Assembly: GCA_014378085.1 (NCBI GenBank)
Contig: JACMOJ010000106.1
Location: 1-7,758, forward strand
Direction of reading: 5' to 3'
DNA length: 7,758 bases
DNA from: Burkholderiales bacterium
Lineage (GTDB): Bacteria > Pseudomonadota > Gammaproteobacteria > Burkholderiales > Usitatibacteraceae
The position numbers were made by a program, and so were the translations under genes. Positions 1 through 6,398 of the stretch are shown in pieces. The notes beneath the pieces are model-generated. The model was not told the origin of the DNA, did not search any database, and was given only the letters and a program-made list of their open reading frames with translations. Positions within the stretch are counted from its first letter, which is position 1; the number at the start of each line of letters is the position of its first letter.

Positions 1-1251
1 GCCGATGGCGGTTTTGAACTGCTGACGAACACGCGAGTAGGCACCAGAGGTAAATGAGGTGACCTTGCCGGCCGCAATCGATTGTGCGGGGAGCGAAATC
101 GCGCGTCCTGCGGCAAGGCATTCCATCAGCATGCGCCAGCCTTGACCCAGCATTGGCTGCCCACCGATGACCCAGTCCATCGGAATGAATACGTCCTTGC
201 CAGAATTTGGGCCGTTCATAAATGCAGCGTTAAGCGTCATATGCCGACGACCGATCACAACACCCGGATGGCTAGTGGGAATCAGCGCGCACGTAATGCC
301 AAGATCGCTTTCACCACCTCCGCCACCCAACAATTTGTCAGGGTCGTAAGCCTTGAAGGCTAGCCCAAGGATGCTCGCAATCGGCCCCAAGGTGATGTAG
401 CGCTTCTCCCAGGTGACGCGCAGTCCGAGCGTCTCAACGCCCTGCCACATTTGTTTACACACGATTCCCAGGTCTGGCATCGACGCAGCGTCAGACCCAG
501 CTTCCGGCGCAGTCAGCGCAAAACACGGGATCTCAAGACCTTTGGCAAGCCGCGGCAGATAGTAATCTTTCTGTGCCTTGGTGCCGTAGTGCATTAACAA
601 CTCGCCAGGCCCTAACGAATTCGGCACCATGACGGATACTGCCGCGGTGGAAGAACGCGTCGAAATTTTCATCACAACCTGGCTATGCCCGTACGCGGAG
701 AAACCCTTCCCGCCATACTCTTTGGGAATAATCATGCCGAGGAAGCCATTGTCCTTGATGAACTGCCAAACATTCGGCGGCAAATCATGCGCCTCATGGG
801 TGATGCTCCATTCATCCAACATGCTGCACAGTTCGTTGGTTGGTCCATCGACAAACGCCTGCTCTTCTGCTGACAAGGTAGCGCGGGGTACCGCCAGCCA
901 TTTGTTCCAGTCAGGCTTTCCAGAAAAAAGATCACCGTCCCACCAGACGGTGCCGGCCTCGAGCGCTTCTTGCTCGGTAGATGACATTTGCGGCAACAAT
1001 TTTTTGTAGGTCGCAAAAATCGGCGAAGACAGCAACGCCACGCGTAACGCCTGACTGTTGGCGATCACGGCGAATGCGATGAAGGCCAGCCACACCATGC
1101 CCGTAACCACACCGCCGATCGCCCCGGTCGCCGACCCGGCCAATAAAGCGACACCAACGACCACTGACCATACCAGCGCCGAAGCGGAGTGATATGCCAA
1201 AGCCCAAACAATGGCGACGGCGACAAATAGCGTAATGAAGAAAGTCAACAT
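1..1251 (-). CDS. fadE: FadE-type acyl-CoA dehydrogenase, N-terminal 417 residues (runs off the window)
   Basis: Catalyses the first step of beta-oxidation, FAD-dependent alpha,beta-dehydrogenation of acyl-CoA to trans-2-enoyl-CoA. The reading frame is open from ATG at 1251 to base 1, giving 417 residues of a family usually near 800. Residues 1-64 are strongly hydrophobic with two or three membrane-type segments, as in E. coli FadE, which suggests inner-membrane association. Motifs shared with my recollection of E. coli FadE include GTVWWDGDLFSGKPDW (about 100-115), NSLGPGELL (211-219), the dehydrogenase signature CFALTAPEAGSD (243-254), RYITLGPIA (284-292) and GQGWRMLMECLAAGR (369-383). The catalytic base and C-terminal domain lie outside the window. 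AAGGA sits about 6 nt before the ATG, supporting this start. It follows the psrA-like gene by 62 bp with no terminator or palindromic operator between them, so the two are probably co-transcribed. Identification is firm; the exact chain-length range is not visible. Confidence 0.96.
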   Translation of the reverse strand, partial: MLTFFITLFVAVAIVWALAYHSASALVWSVVVGVALLAGSATGAIGGVVTGMVWLAFIAFAVIANSQALRVALLSSPIFATYKKLLPQMSSTEQEALEAGTVWWDGDLFSGKPDWNKWLAVPRATLSAEEQAFVDGPTNELCSMLDEWSITHEAHDLPPNVWQFIKDNGFLGMIIPKEYGGKGFSAYGHSQVVMKISTRSSTAAVSVMVPNSLGPGELLMHYGTKAQKDYYLPRLAKGLEIPCFALTAPEAGSDAASMPDLGIVCKQMWQGVETLGLRVTWEKRYITLGPIASILGLAFKAYDPDKLLGGGGGESDLGITCALIPTSHPGVVIGRRHMTLNAAFMNGPNSGKDVFIPMDWVIGGQPMLGQGWRMLMECLAAGRAISLPAQSIAAGKVTSFTSGAYSRVRQQFKTAIG

Positions 1252-1313
1252 GGTGATTCCTTTTCGATAAAACCTAATAGGTCAGTCGTGCTGCGGTAAG
1301 GTAGAGGTAACTT

Positions 1314-2102
1314 TCAGTCTGTTTCGGGAAACCACTGGTGCTGGTCCTGCGCAGTACCAACCGGCGCGCGCAGGCCAGCCGCCAGAAACGGGGCCAGCCG
1401 TTTTAGAAGTAGCTCATCGTTATCGGCATCTTCCGGGCGAATCTGCGAAATTAGCTTGAGGCCGTCGCTTCCCGCCAGCGTGTAAGAAAGTGCCCCCATC
1501 ACGAAGTGCAGCCGCCACGAGACTTCCTCACGCGGTAAGTGTGGAAGCGCCTCACCAAAAGCGGCGCGAAAGCGACCGACCATTTCCGCGTACTGACGCG
1601 ACAAGAACTCGCGAATGAACGGTGCCGGATCAGCATAGGCACGCCCAAGCAGGCGAAGAAAGTTTTTCCCACCTTGCTCGTGATCGCGCGCTAACTTCAG
1701 CGCTGGGATAAACATGGCTGAAATGATCCGCTCACAGGTCAGTGGTTGGCCGTCGGCAGCCGCCTCGTAGGCGGCGAGCAATGCCATGCGATCGTTGTTC
1801 ATGGGATCAAGACGCCGGATAAACACCGTTTGGAACAATTCTTCTTTTGAGCCAAAGTGATAGTTGGCAGCGGCCAGGTTCACACCAGCCGCAGTGGTGA
1901 TCAAGCGCAGGCTAGTCGCCTCAAAGCCGTGCTCCATAAAAAGTTCTTCGGCTGCATCCAAGATGCGCCGCTTGGTATCGCCCACATCCACAGATTTGTC
2001 GGCTAGCTTGGCAGCAGCGCCGCCGCCGATGGCGGTTGGGATGGCGCTCGGGCGGTTGGAAACACCCTCTGCCGTTAGTCGACGTAGGACCGGTTGGCTC
2101 AT
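1314..2102 (-). CDS. psrA: TetR-family repressor, PsrA-like (fatty-acid degradation regulator)
   Basis: A 262-residue TetR/AcrR-type repressor. The DNA-binding domain spans about residues 42-90 (TKRRILDAAEELFMEHGF, then SLRLITTAAGVNLAAANYHFGSKEELF), and the recognition part closely resembles Pseudomonas PsrA (TSLRLI..AGVNLAA.NYHFGSK). The C-terminal ligand domain also resembles PsrA: FLRLLGRAYADP (148-159), WRLHFVMGALSYTLAGSDGL (196-215) and APFLAAGLRA (237-246). PsrA is known to sense long-chain fatty acyl ligands and to repress beta-oxidation genes and itself. Here it lies directly upstream of fadE, with a PsrA-box-like palindrome in its own promoter, so autoregulation and control of fadE are the natural inference. 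Odd points: there are about 40 low-complexity residues before the homologous part, and no good Shine-Dalgarno precedes the ATG. Start at GTG codon 38 or 40 would give a length closer to Pseudomonas PsrA. Family certain; ortholog name likely. Confidence 0.92.
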   Translation of the reverse strand: MSQPVLRRLTAEGVSNRPSAIPTAIGGGAAAKLADKSVDVGDTKRRILDAAEELFMEHGFEATSLRLITTAAGVNLAAANYHFGSKEELFQTVFIRRLDPMNNDRMALLAAYEAAADGQPLTCERIISAMFIPALKLARDHEQGGKNFLRLLGRAYADPAPFIREFLSRQYAEMVGRFRAAFGEALPHLPREEVSWRLHFVMGALSYTLAGSDGLKLISQIRPEDADNDELLLKRLAPFLAAGLRAPVGTAQDQHQWFPETD

Positions 2103-2142
2103 TATTCAATCATTTCAGTGGGTTACGCGGATAAACCAAGAA

Positions 2143-2162
2143 TTTCAAACAGTTGTTTGAAA
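2143..2162. promoter_or_regulatory. PsrA-type operator palindrome upstream of psrA
   Basis: The sequence TTTCAAACAGTTGTTTGAAA is a perfect inverted repeat with 9-bp arms around a 2-bp centre. Its core CAAAC-N4-GTTTG fits the published Pseudomonas PsrA box pattern (G/C)AAAC(N2-4)GTTT(G/C). It begins about 40 bp upstream of the repressor ATG and directly follows the proposed promoter, covering the likely transcription start, a typical position for autorepression. I see no second copy before fadE, so this site would control both genes if they are one unit. Confidence 0.78.
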
Positions 2163-2164
2163 CA

Positions 2165-2194
2165 AGCGTATTACCACTTTGAGATAGGTGTCAA
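2165..2194 (-). promoter_or_regulatory. Candidate sigma70 promoter for psrA-fadE
   Basis: On the minus strand there is a perfect -35 hexamer TTGACA at 2194-2189. After an 18-bp spacer comes a weak -10 candidate, TACGCT, at 2170-2165. The operator palindrome starts 2 bp further downstream, so bound repressor would cover the start region. The -35 match is strong and the -10 poor; the position relative to the operator is the main support. Confidence 0.5.
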
Positions 2195-2323
2195 TCACAA
2201 TCGATGTTGCGGCGCAGCAATCGGCTGGTTTGACTTTCCGCCTGAATGGAGGCAGGCCCATCTGGCGGGCAGTTTTCGGCAATTCCTAATGAATAGCCCC
2301 GTCAATCCACAACTTTCGGAAAC

Positions 2324-2352
2324 AAAAAAGACGCTCGGTGAGCGGCTTTTTC
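2324..2352 (-). terminator. Rho-independent terminator after the 43-codon gene
   Basis: On the minus strand this reads AAAAAG-C-CGCTC, loop ACC, GAGCG-T-CTTTTTT: a GC core of five pairs, one mismatch and an A/U extension ending in six T. It lies 17 bp beyond the stop codon of the small gene and upstream of the psrA promoter, so it insulates psrA-fadE from upstream transcription. Confidence 0.8.
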
Positions 2353-2368
2353 TCATAACGCCAAGAAA

Positions 2369-2500
2369 CTAGTTTTTCTTGATTGCTTCCAGCATCTTGA
2401 ATGTCGACTTGTTCGCGCCGATAAAAAGACGTTTGAAGTATTTGCCTAAGCAACGACGCTCTAGCGTGTTGCGGCGGGTACGCTTGCGTTCGCCTGCCAT
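2369..2500 (-). CDS. Small, very basic 43-residue protein of unknown function
   Basis: Not recognised. The frame begins MAGERKRTRRNTLERRCLGK and ends EAIKKN, with 14 Lys/Arg against 3 Glu in 43 residues, one Cys (17), no signal peptide and no membrane segment. The middle part (about residues 18-40) alternates hydrophobic and basic residues and could form one or two amphipathic helices. The case for a real gene is its surroundings: AGGAG exactly 5 nt before the ATG, a TATAAT hexamer about 40 nt upstream, and a rho-independent terminator 17 bp after the TAG. No larger ORF on either strand competes for this stretch. Composition suggests nucleic-acid or ribosome binding, but it does not match bS21, bTHX or bL36 as I know them. 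It could also be a regulatory leader peptide or part of a small RNA. Confidence 0.66.
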   Translation of the reverse strand: MAGERKRTRRNTLERRCLGKYFKRLFIGANKSTFKMLEAIKKN

Positions 2501-2505
2501 GGTGA

Positions 2506-2510
2506 CTCCT
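2506..2510 (-). promoter_or_regulatory. Shine-Dalgarno AGGAG of the 43-codon gene
   Basis: AGGAG on the minus strand lies 5 nt before the ATG at 2500. It is as good as the sites of erpA and the bactofilin gene in this window and is the best single argument that the small frame is translated. Confidence 0.7.
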
Positions 2511-2538
2511 AAAGGTGATTAAATTTCGAAGACGTTGA

Positions 2539-2544
2539 ATTATA
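2539..2544 (-). promoter_or_regulatory. Candidate -10 box (TATAAT) for the 43-codon gene
   Basis: A perfect TATAAT on the minus strand 38 nt before the small gene's ATG, which would give a leader of roughly 30 nt carrying the AGGAG. At the expected -35 distance the sequence is GGACCG, a poor match, so the promoter would be weak, activator-dependent or chance. Its first base overlaps the end of the neighbouring inverted repeat. Confidence 0.35.
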
Positions 2545-2579
2545 AAGGATTCGGCCAGGCCGGTCCGCCCGAATCCTTT
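2544..2579 (-). terminator. 11-bp inverted repeat after the metalloprotease gene, possible terminator
   Basis: AAAGGATTCGG and CCGAATCCTTT form a perfect 11-bp stem around a 14-nt GC-rich loop, beginning 27 bp past the metalloprotease stop codon. On the minus strand the stem is followed by ATAATTC rather than a T-run, so termination would be weak or partial. It may instead protect the 3' end of the protease mRNA or be a protein-binding site. Confidence 0.5.
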
Positions 2580-2606
2580 CGTGCCCGCATTTATTTCACG
2601 ATGCCA

Positions 2607-5342
2607 CTAAGCCCCGGCGCGTGCCAATGGCGCTTTCAACGCTTCGGCTAGGGTATTCATGCTTTCGCTTAAATGCGCTTTGGCTTCTTTTGACATTGGC
2701 TTGGCCATCGCGGCACGGATTTGGCCCTGTAGCTGGATGGCGTTTTCACGCATCAGGCTACGTGCATCGGCTGGCGCGGTTGCGGCCGACCGCGTTAGCG
2801 CATTGCCAATGCGACGAATGTGGTCGCGCTGGAGATTGCGCCGCATCACGCTGATGTCGCCACCGGTACGAAGCTCGGACCAAATCGCGTTTTGCAGCGT
2901 GTCATAGACTTCCGATAGTTTCATCGCCTGCGCGGGATTCGACACCTTGTCTTGGCTATCGAGCAGACGCTGCGCAACGTTGTCCGCGTAGAGGATGTCC
3001 AACACGCCGCGCTGCAAATTCATCACGCTGTTGGAAATCGACACGTCAGGGTTGATGCGTGCCATCGAGTTGCGGTCGAAATGATCAATCGACAAGCGCG
3101 ACACAAACTCGGGCTTGAATTTGAAGCTCTCGACTTTGAACAGGCTATCCGTGACCAGCTGGAGAGATTCACGCTGTTTAGCCACCGGCGTTGGCGTGTA
3201 TAGCGCATTCGAGGTACCAGCACGATCACGCACGTGCTTCACACCACCGACATACTTTGCCAGTAATGGCGCGACCTGCGCAATTGAGCGGAAGCCGGAT
3301 GCGAACGAACGTGTCAAACGCTCGTAGCTTTCGCCTGGCTTTAACTGCAATGTTTGAATACGATCCCACAATTCGCGCGAAAGCGTCATGCGTTTCTTGT
3401 AGTACTCGATTGGGTCTGAGCCCATATCGAAGCGGTTAACCTCTGGGTCCATGCCGTTGAAACCGCCAAAGCCGCCGGCGTCTTCGTCTGTCGCATAGGC
3501 GAGCACCGGATTAGTGGTGGCCTGTGCCGCGATTGCTGCCAAATCCGTCTTCTCGGTTTTCGGATCGAGCGGCTTATATGCATACTCAACGGCAAGGTAA
3601 TCGTACGGCCCGAGGGTCGACATCACGTACTCGCCCTGTTTATCCCCTTTCACCGCGAGGTTAAACGGGTTGTAATCCATCACCGATCCCGCGAGGCCAT
3701 TGACTTTAGTGAACTTCGGATCTTGGATTTGCTTCACCGAGTAAATGGTCGAGGAACGGAAGTTATGACGAAAGCCAAGGGTATGGCCAACCTCGTGCAT
3801 GATCACGTCGAGCACGTAATCTTGCGCAAGTTGTTCAGCTTCAGGCGAATCCATATCCATTCCGCGCGCTTCGAGAATATCCATTGCAAAGTGCAAATCG
3901 TGCGCCTTCTCAGTCATGTAGTTGCATTGCATGAAAAGGCTCTGATCTTTCAGCGTCGGCGACATTGCGCCAGCCATGGCGGAATCAAACACCATTGGCT
4001 TGCCGATGTCCTCAACGACCAAACGACGTGCGCCGCGCGCAAACACGTCGGACATGCCGATGTCCGCATCCAGAATTTCGCCCGTGCGCGGGTCTTTGTG
4101 CGAAGGCCCGATCGCGAAGCCAACATCGGCACCGGTGAACCAACGAATCGATGCGTGACGTGCGTCCATCGTATCGAAGTCATCTTTTTCAGTTTGCTGC
4201 TTCGCGACAATCGCATTTTTGAAGCCGATCTTTTCGAACGCTTTGTTCCACTCAAGAATACCGAGTTGGACCGCTTTGCGGTACTTCACTGGAATGTTTT
4301 TGTCCAGCCAGTAAGTGATCGGCTGTTTCGGCTCAGACAATGCCGCAGCCGGATCCTTTTTTTCCAAACGCCAACGATTGACGTAGTGCTGCTTCGTCTT
4401 TGGCGACAAATCCTCGTCGTAATTGACACGCGAACTCACAAAGTGACCCACGCGCTCGTCAGCCGCGCGTGCTGCCATTGGCTGGTCGGGTAACTTCGCA
4501 AAGGAATACATGAAGCTCACGAACATGCTGCGCGGGTCCGGCGTGGCCTGCGGAGGGGTCGGCATCGGCACTGGGGACGGCACCAGCGGCGGCGCTGAAA
4601 TGCGCGGCACGTTGAAGTGCGCTTGCACCTTCATCGCGGTAATCATTTCATTGTTAGTGACCTGCGAGAAGCTCGAGTTACGTGCATCAAGGGCAAACGG
4701 CATCCGATACGCAAATTCGAGGCGCGTCAGATAGCCTGGTATGTCAGCAAACAAGATTGCGCTCGCGTCAATCAAAACCGCCTTGCTGTCAGTATCTGGT
4801 GCCGAAGCAGCAGTCGCGCTGCCGAGAAGGGAATCGGAAAAACTTTCTGAGACGAATTGCGCCTGCGGCGTTCCAGGTGCCGCATAGAACTCGGTGTTCT
4901 TCGCGATCAATTGAATTTGCGTGCCGATCTTGCGGAACACCGCCATTTCCGCACCACCCATTTGCGAGCCGTACAGCCCGCGCTCACCAACGCTTTGGGG
5001 GATGTTGTAAGTGAAGAAAAACGGCTTGTCGAATTGTTCAGGCTTAATCGCGAGCCAAACCTTTTCGTCTTTCTGATAAACGTCGAAGAATCCAGCGACT
5101 TTCTTCGCGTCTTTGATAATTTCTTTGAAGGGACGCGGCGCACTCGGGGTCGGTGCACCGGCTGCAGGCGCGCCCGGTGCTGCGACCGTACCCGGCGCTG
5201 GCGGCACTGGGGCCCCGGCCGGCGCTGGCGCTGGCGTTTGCGCAAAGGCAGTGGACGTCAACGTCGCAATGACAGCGGCGACAAGTGTTTTGCGAACAAG
5301 TGGTGACAACGAAGCGCACGATACTGTTAGAAACGACTGCAT
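2607..5342 (-). CDS. Exported zinc-dependent metalloprotease, metzincin-like (DUF5117/DUF4953 type)
   Basis: A 911-residue protein. Residues 1-34 look like a signal peptide (basic Arg17-Lys18, hydrophobic core about 19-30, likely cleavage after AFA). Residues 35-71 are a Pro/Ala/Gly-rich linker. A DUF5117-like beta-rich region follows at about 72-245 (PFKEIIKDAKKVAGFFDVY; FFFTYNIPQSVGERG), with a short Pro-rich break at about 250-270. The catalytic part carries HEVGHTLGFRH at 516-526, the HExxHxxGxxH zinc motif of metzincins, with Glu517 as catalytic base, then a Met-turn SVMDY around Met554. I recall this layout from a large bacterial family annotated only as zinc-dependent metalloprotease; substrates are unknown to me. 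All key residues are present. AAGGA lies 6 nt before the ATG. It stands behind the erpA terminator with a 219-bp gap, so it is probably transcribed on its own, in the periplasm or outside as final location. Confidence 0.93.
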   Translation of the reverse strand: MQSFLTVSCASLSPLVRKTLVAAVIATLTSTAFAQTPAPAPAGAPVPPAPGTVAAPGAPAAGAPTPSAPRPFKEIIKDAKKVAGFFDVYQKDEKVWLAIKPEQFDKPFFFTYNIPQSVGERGLYGSQMGGAEMAVFRKIGTQIQLIAKNTEFYAAPGTPQAQFVSESFSDSLLGSATAASAPDTDSKAVLIDASAILFADIPGYLTRLEFAYRMPFALDARNSSFSQVTNNEMITAMKVQAHFNVPRISAPPLVPSPVPMPTPPQATPDPRSMFVSFMYSFAKLPDQPMAARAADERVGHFVSSRVNYDEDLSPKTKQHYVNRWRLEKKDPAAALSEPKQPITYWLDKNIPVKYRKAVQLGILEWNKAFEKIGFKNAIVAKQQTEKDDFDTMDARHASIRWFTGADVGFAIGPSHKDPRTGEILDADIGMSDVFARGARRLVVEDIGKPMVFDSAMAGAMSPTLKDQSLFMQCNYMTEKAHDLHFAMDILEARGMDMDSPEAEQLAQDYVLDVIMHEVGHTLGFRHNFRSSTIYSVKQIQDPKFTKVNGLAGSVMDYNPFNLAVKGDKQGEYVMSTLGPYDYLAVEYAYKPLDPKTEKTDLAAIAAQATTNPVLAYATDEDAGGFGGFNGMDPEVNRFDMGSDPIEYYKKRMTLSRELWDRIQTLQLKPGESYERLTRSFASGFRSIAQVAPLLAKYVGGVKHVRDRAGTSNALYTPTPVAKQRESLQLVTDSLFKVESFKFKPEFVSRLSIDHFDRNSMARINPDVSISNSVMNLQRGVLDILYADNVAQRLLDSQDKVSNPAQAMKLSEVYDTLQNAIWSELRTGGDISVMRRNLQRDHIRRIGNALTRSAATAPADARSLMRENAIQLQGQIRAAMAKPMSKEAKAHLSESMNTLAEALKAPLARAGA

Positions 5343-5384
5343 TTAGGTTCCTTCCCTGATGGCGTGACATGGCGAGGATTTGAC

Positions 5385-5403
5385 CTGTCCAAGGTGCGGA
5401 CAG
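5385..5403. repeat. Short inverted repeat in the leader region of the metalloprotease gene
   Basis: CTGTCC-N7-GGACAG, 6-bp perfect arms, lies 43-61 bp upstream of the metalloprotease ATG. It could be an operator or an mRNA hairpin. I find no convincing -35/-10 pair nearby, and arms this short can occur by chance. Confidence 0.3.
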
Positions 5404-5515
5404 AGTTTTGCGAAGGTAGTGTGTTCCGCATCATGTCAGAAGACGATCCATTCGCGACGAAGTGCGGAAATGGTTCCAGCGACAGCACGGATTAGCCACT
5501 GGTGATGCTCACAAC

Positions 5516-5542
5516 AAAAAAAACGGAGCCCGAAGGCTCCGT
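5516..5542 (-). terminator. Rho-independent terminator after erpA
   Basis: On the minus strand: ACGGAGCC, UUCG tetraloop, GGCTCCGT, then a run of eight T beginning at the last stem base. It starts about 20 bp after the erpA stop codon and closes the DUF6776-bactofilin-erpA unit. Confidence 0.93.
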
Positions 5543-5561
5543 GCATGTACTGCTTTCCTGA

Positions 5562-5912
5562 CTAAACCGAGAACGACGATCCGCAGCCGCAGGTGCTACT
5601 GGCGTTTGGGTTCTTAATCACAAACTGCGCACCTTCAAGACCTTCGGAGTAGTCGATCTCCGCCCCGATCAGGTACTGATAACTCATCGGATCGATCAGC
5701 AGTTTCACGCCGTTTTTTTCCATCACGGTATCGTCTTCGTTAGAAATCTCATCAAACGTGAAACCGTACTGCAGCCCCGAGCATCCGCCGCCGGTCACAA
5801 ATACACGCAGCTTTAAGTCGTCATTGCCTTCTTCAACGATGAGCGCTTTGACTTTGTCAGCCGCGTTATCGGAAAAAACTAGGGGGGCGGGCATCATGGA
5901 CATATCATTCAT
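5562..5912 (-). CDS. erpA: A-type iron-sulfur cluster carrier/insertion protein ErpA
   Basis: Accepts Fe-S clusters from the assembly scaffold and passes them to apo-proteins in the cytoplasm; in E. coli clients include the isoprenoid enzymes IspG and IspH and respiratory enzymes. The 116-residue length is normal. The three conserved cluster ligands are present: Cys44 in [11 protein letters not shown], and Cys108 and Cys110 in STCGCGSSF. The conserved region starts at about residue 11 ([15 protein letters not shown]). AAGGAG lies 6 nt before the ATG at 5912; Met4, Met6 and Met7 are possible but less favoured starts. It follows the bactofilin gene by 63 bp and ends in a strong terminator, so it is likely the last gene of that unit. 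I see no binding-site pattern that would show IscR-type control. Confidence 0.97.
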   Translation of the reverse strand: MNDMSMMPAPLVFSDNAADKVKALIVEEGNDDLKLRVFVTGGGCSGLQYGFTFDEISNEDDTVMEKNGVKLLIDPMSYQYLIGAEIDYSEGLEGAQFVIKNPNASSTCGCGSSFSV

Positions 5913-5975
5913 TTGAATCTCCTTACATCAGTATTTCGGGACGACTGAGCGCTTATCAAGCACCCCAACCGTATT

Positions 5976-6380
5976 TCAGCCCTGCGCTGGTTTGAACTCA
6001 ATTACTTTGTCACTGGTACGCACGTCCGAATCGTGCAACATGCGCCCCATCACGATAGCACCAACGTGAATTTCAATGGTTTTGTATGTCACGTCGCCCG
6101 TCACTCTGGCTTTTGGCATCAGCTCAACATACTCACGGGCTTTGATTGGTCCAGCCACAGAGCCATTCACCACGACGTGGGCGACTTCAATTTCCCCCTC
6201 AATCTTTGCCAATTCAGACAGCACCAGCGTACCAGGCTTATCTCCTACCGCCTTGATATTGCCCTTCACGGTGCCGTCGACTCGCAACCCGCCGGTAAAT
6301 TGAATATCGCCGGTAATGACGGAACCGGCACCGATCAGGCTGTCAATTGGACTCGGCTTGTTGGATTTTGCATTAAACAT
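5976..6380 (-). CDS. Bactofilin (polymer-forming cytoskeletal protein)
   Basis: Bactofilins polymerise without nucleotides into membrane-associated filaments that scaffold local cell-wall or envelope work. This one has 134 residues, a usual size. Residues 1-12 form a flexible polar tail. The beta-helical domain spans about 13-108 with the repeating short strands and turns of the family: DSLIGAGSVITGDIQFTGGL, RVDGTVKGNI, SELAKIEGEIEVAHVVVNGSVAGPI, PKARVTGDVTYKTIEIHVGAIVMG. The C-terminal tail (about 114-134) is charged. AAGGAG sits 5 nt before the ATG. It begins 18 bp after the stop codon of the membrane coiled-coil gene, implying one transcript and perhaps one complex. Classic bactofilin partners are M23 peptidases, and none is in the window. 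Confidence 0.94.
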   Translation of the reverse strand: MFNAKSNKPSPIDSLIGAGSVITGDIQFTGGLRVDGTVKGNIKAVGDKPGTLVLSELAKIEGEIEVAHVVVNGSVAGPIKAREYVELMPKARVTGDVTYKTIEIHVGAIVMGRMLHDSDVRTSDKVIEFKPAQG

Positions 6381-6398
6381 TGTAGCTCCTTACTGTTT

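Noticed and set aside
629..1207. Several frames of about 60-126 codons on both strands in the first 1.2 kb
   Set aside because: All lie within the continuous fadE frame on the minus strand, which matches E. coli FadE over its whole visible length.
2025..2037. 13-base sequence GCCGATGGCGGTT also found at 1-13
   Set aside because: Both copies lie inside coding sequence for Thr-Ala-Ile-Gly in unrelated proteins; no repeat structure extends around them.
2240..2270. Two small stem-loops (GCCTG-N8-CAGGC and GCCC-N7-GGGC) upstream of the psrA promoter
   Set aside because: Stems are only four or five pairs, no T-run follows, and nothing links them to a known RNA family; GC-rich chance pairing is enough.
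3723..4493. Long plus-strand frame of 256 codons inside the metalloprotease gene
   Set aside because: It is antisense to the catalytic part of a clear protein family, has no recognisable domain, and is rich in His/Arg/Val as expected from the reverse frame of GC-biased coding DNA.
5113..5240. GC-rich repeats resembling a tandem repeat
   Set aside because: This is the codon repetition of the Pro/Ala/Gly linker of the metalloprotease, not an independent DNA repeat.
4857..5306. Plus-strand frame of 149 codons opposite the protease N-terminus
   Set aside because: Its Arg/Trp/Gly-rich end is the mirror of the Pro/Ala linker and the signal peptide region of the protease; there is no homology or ribosome-site support.
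5360..5395. tRNA-like T-arm sequence (AGGTCAAATCC) on the minus strand
   Set aside because: There is no acceptor pairing, anticodon arm or D-arm at the right distances, so it is a chance resemblance.
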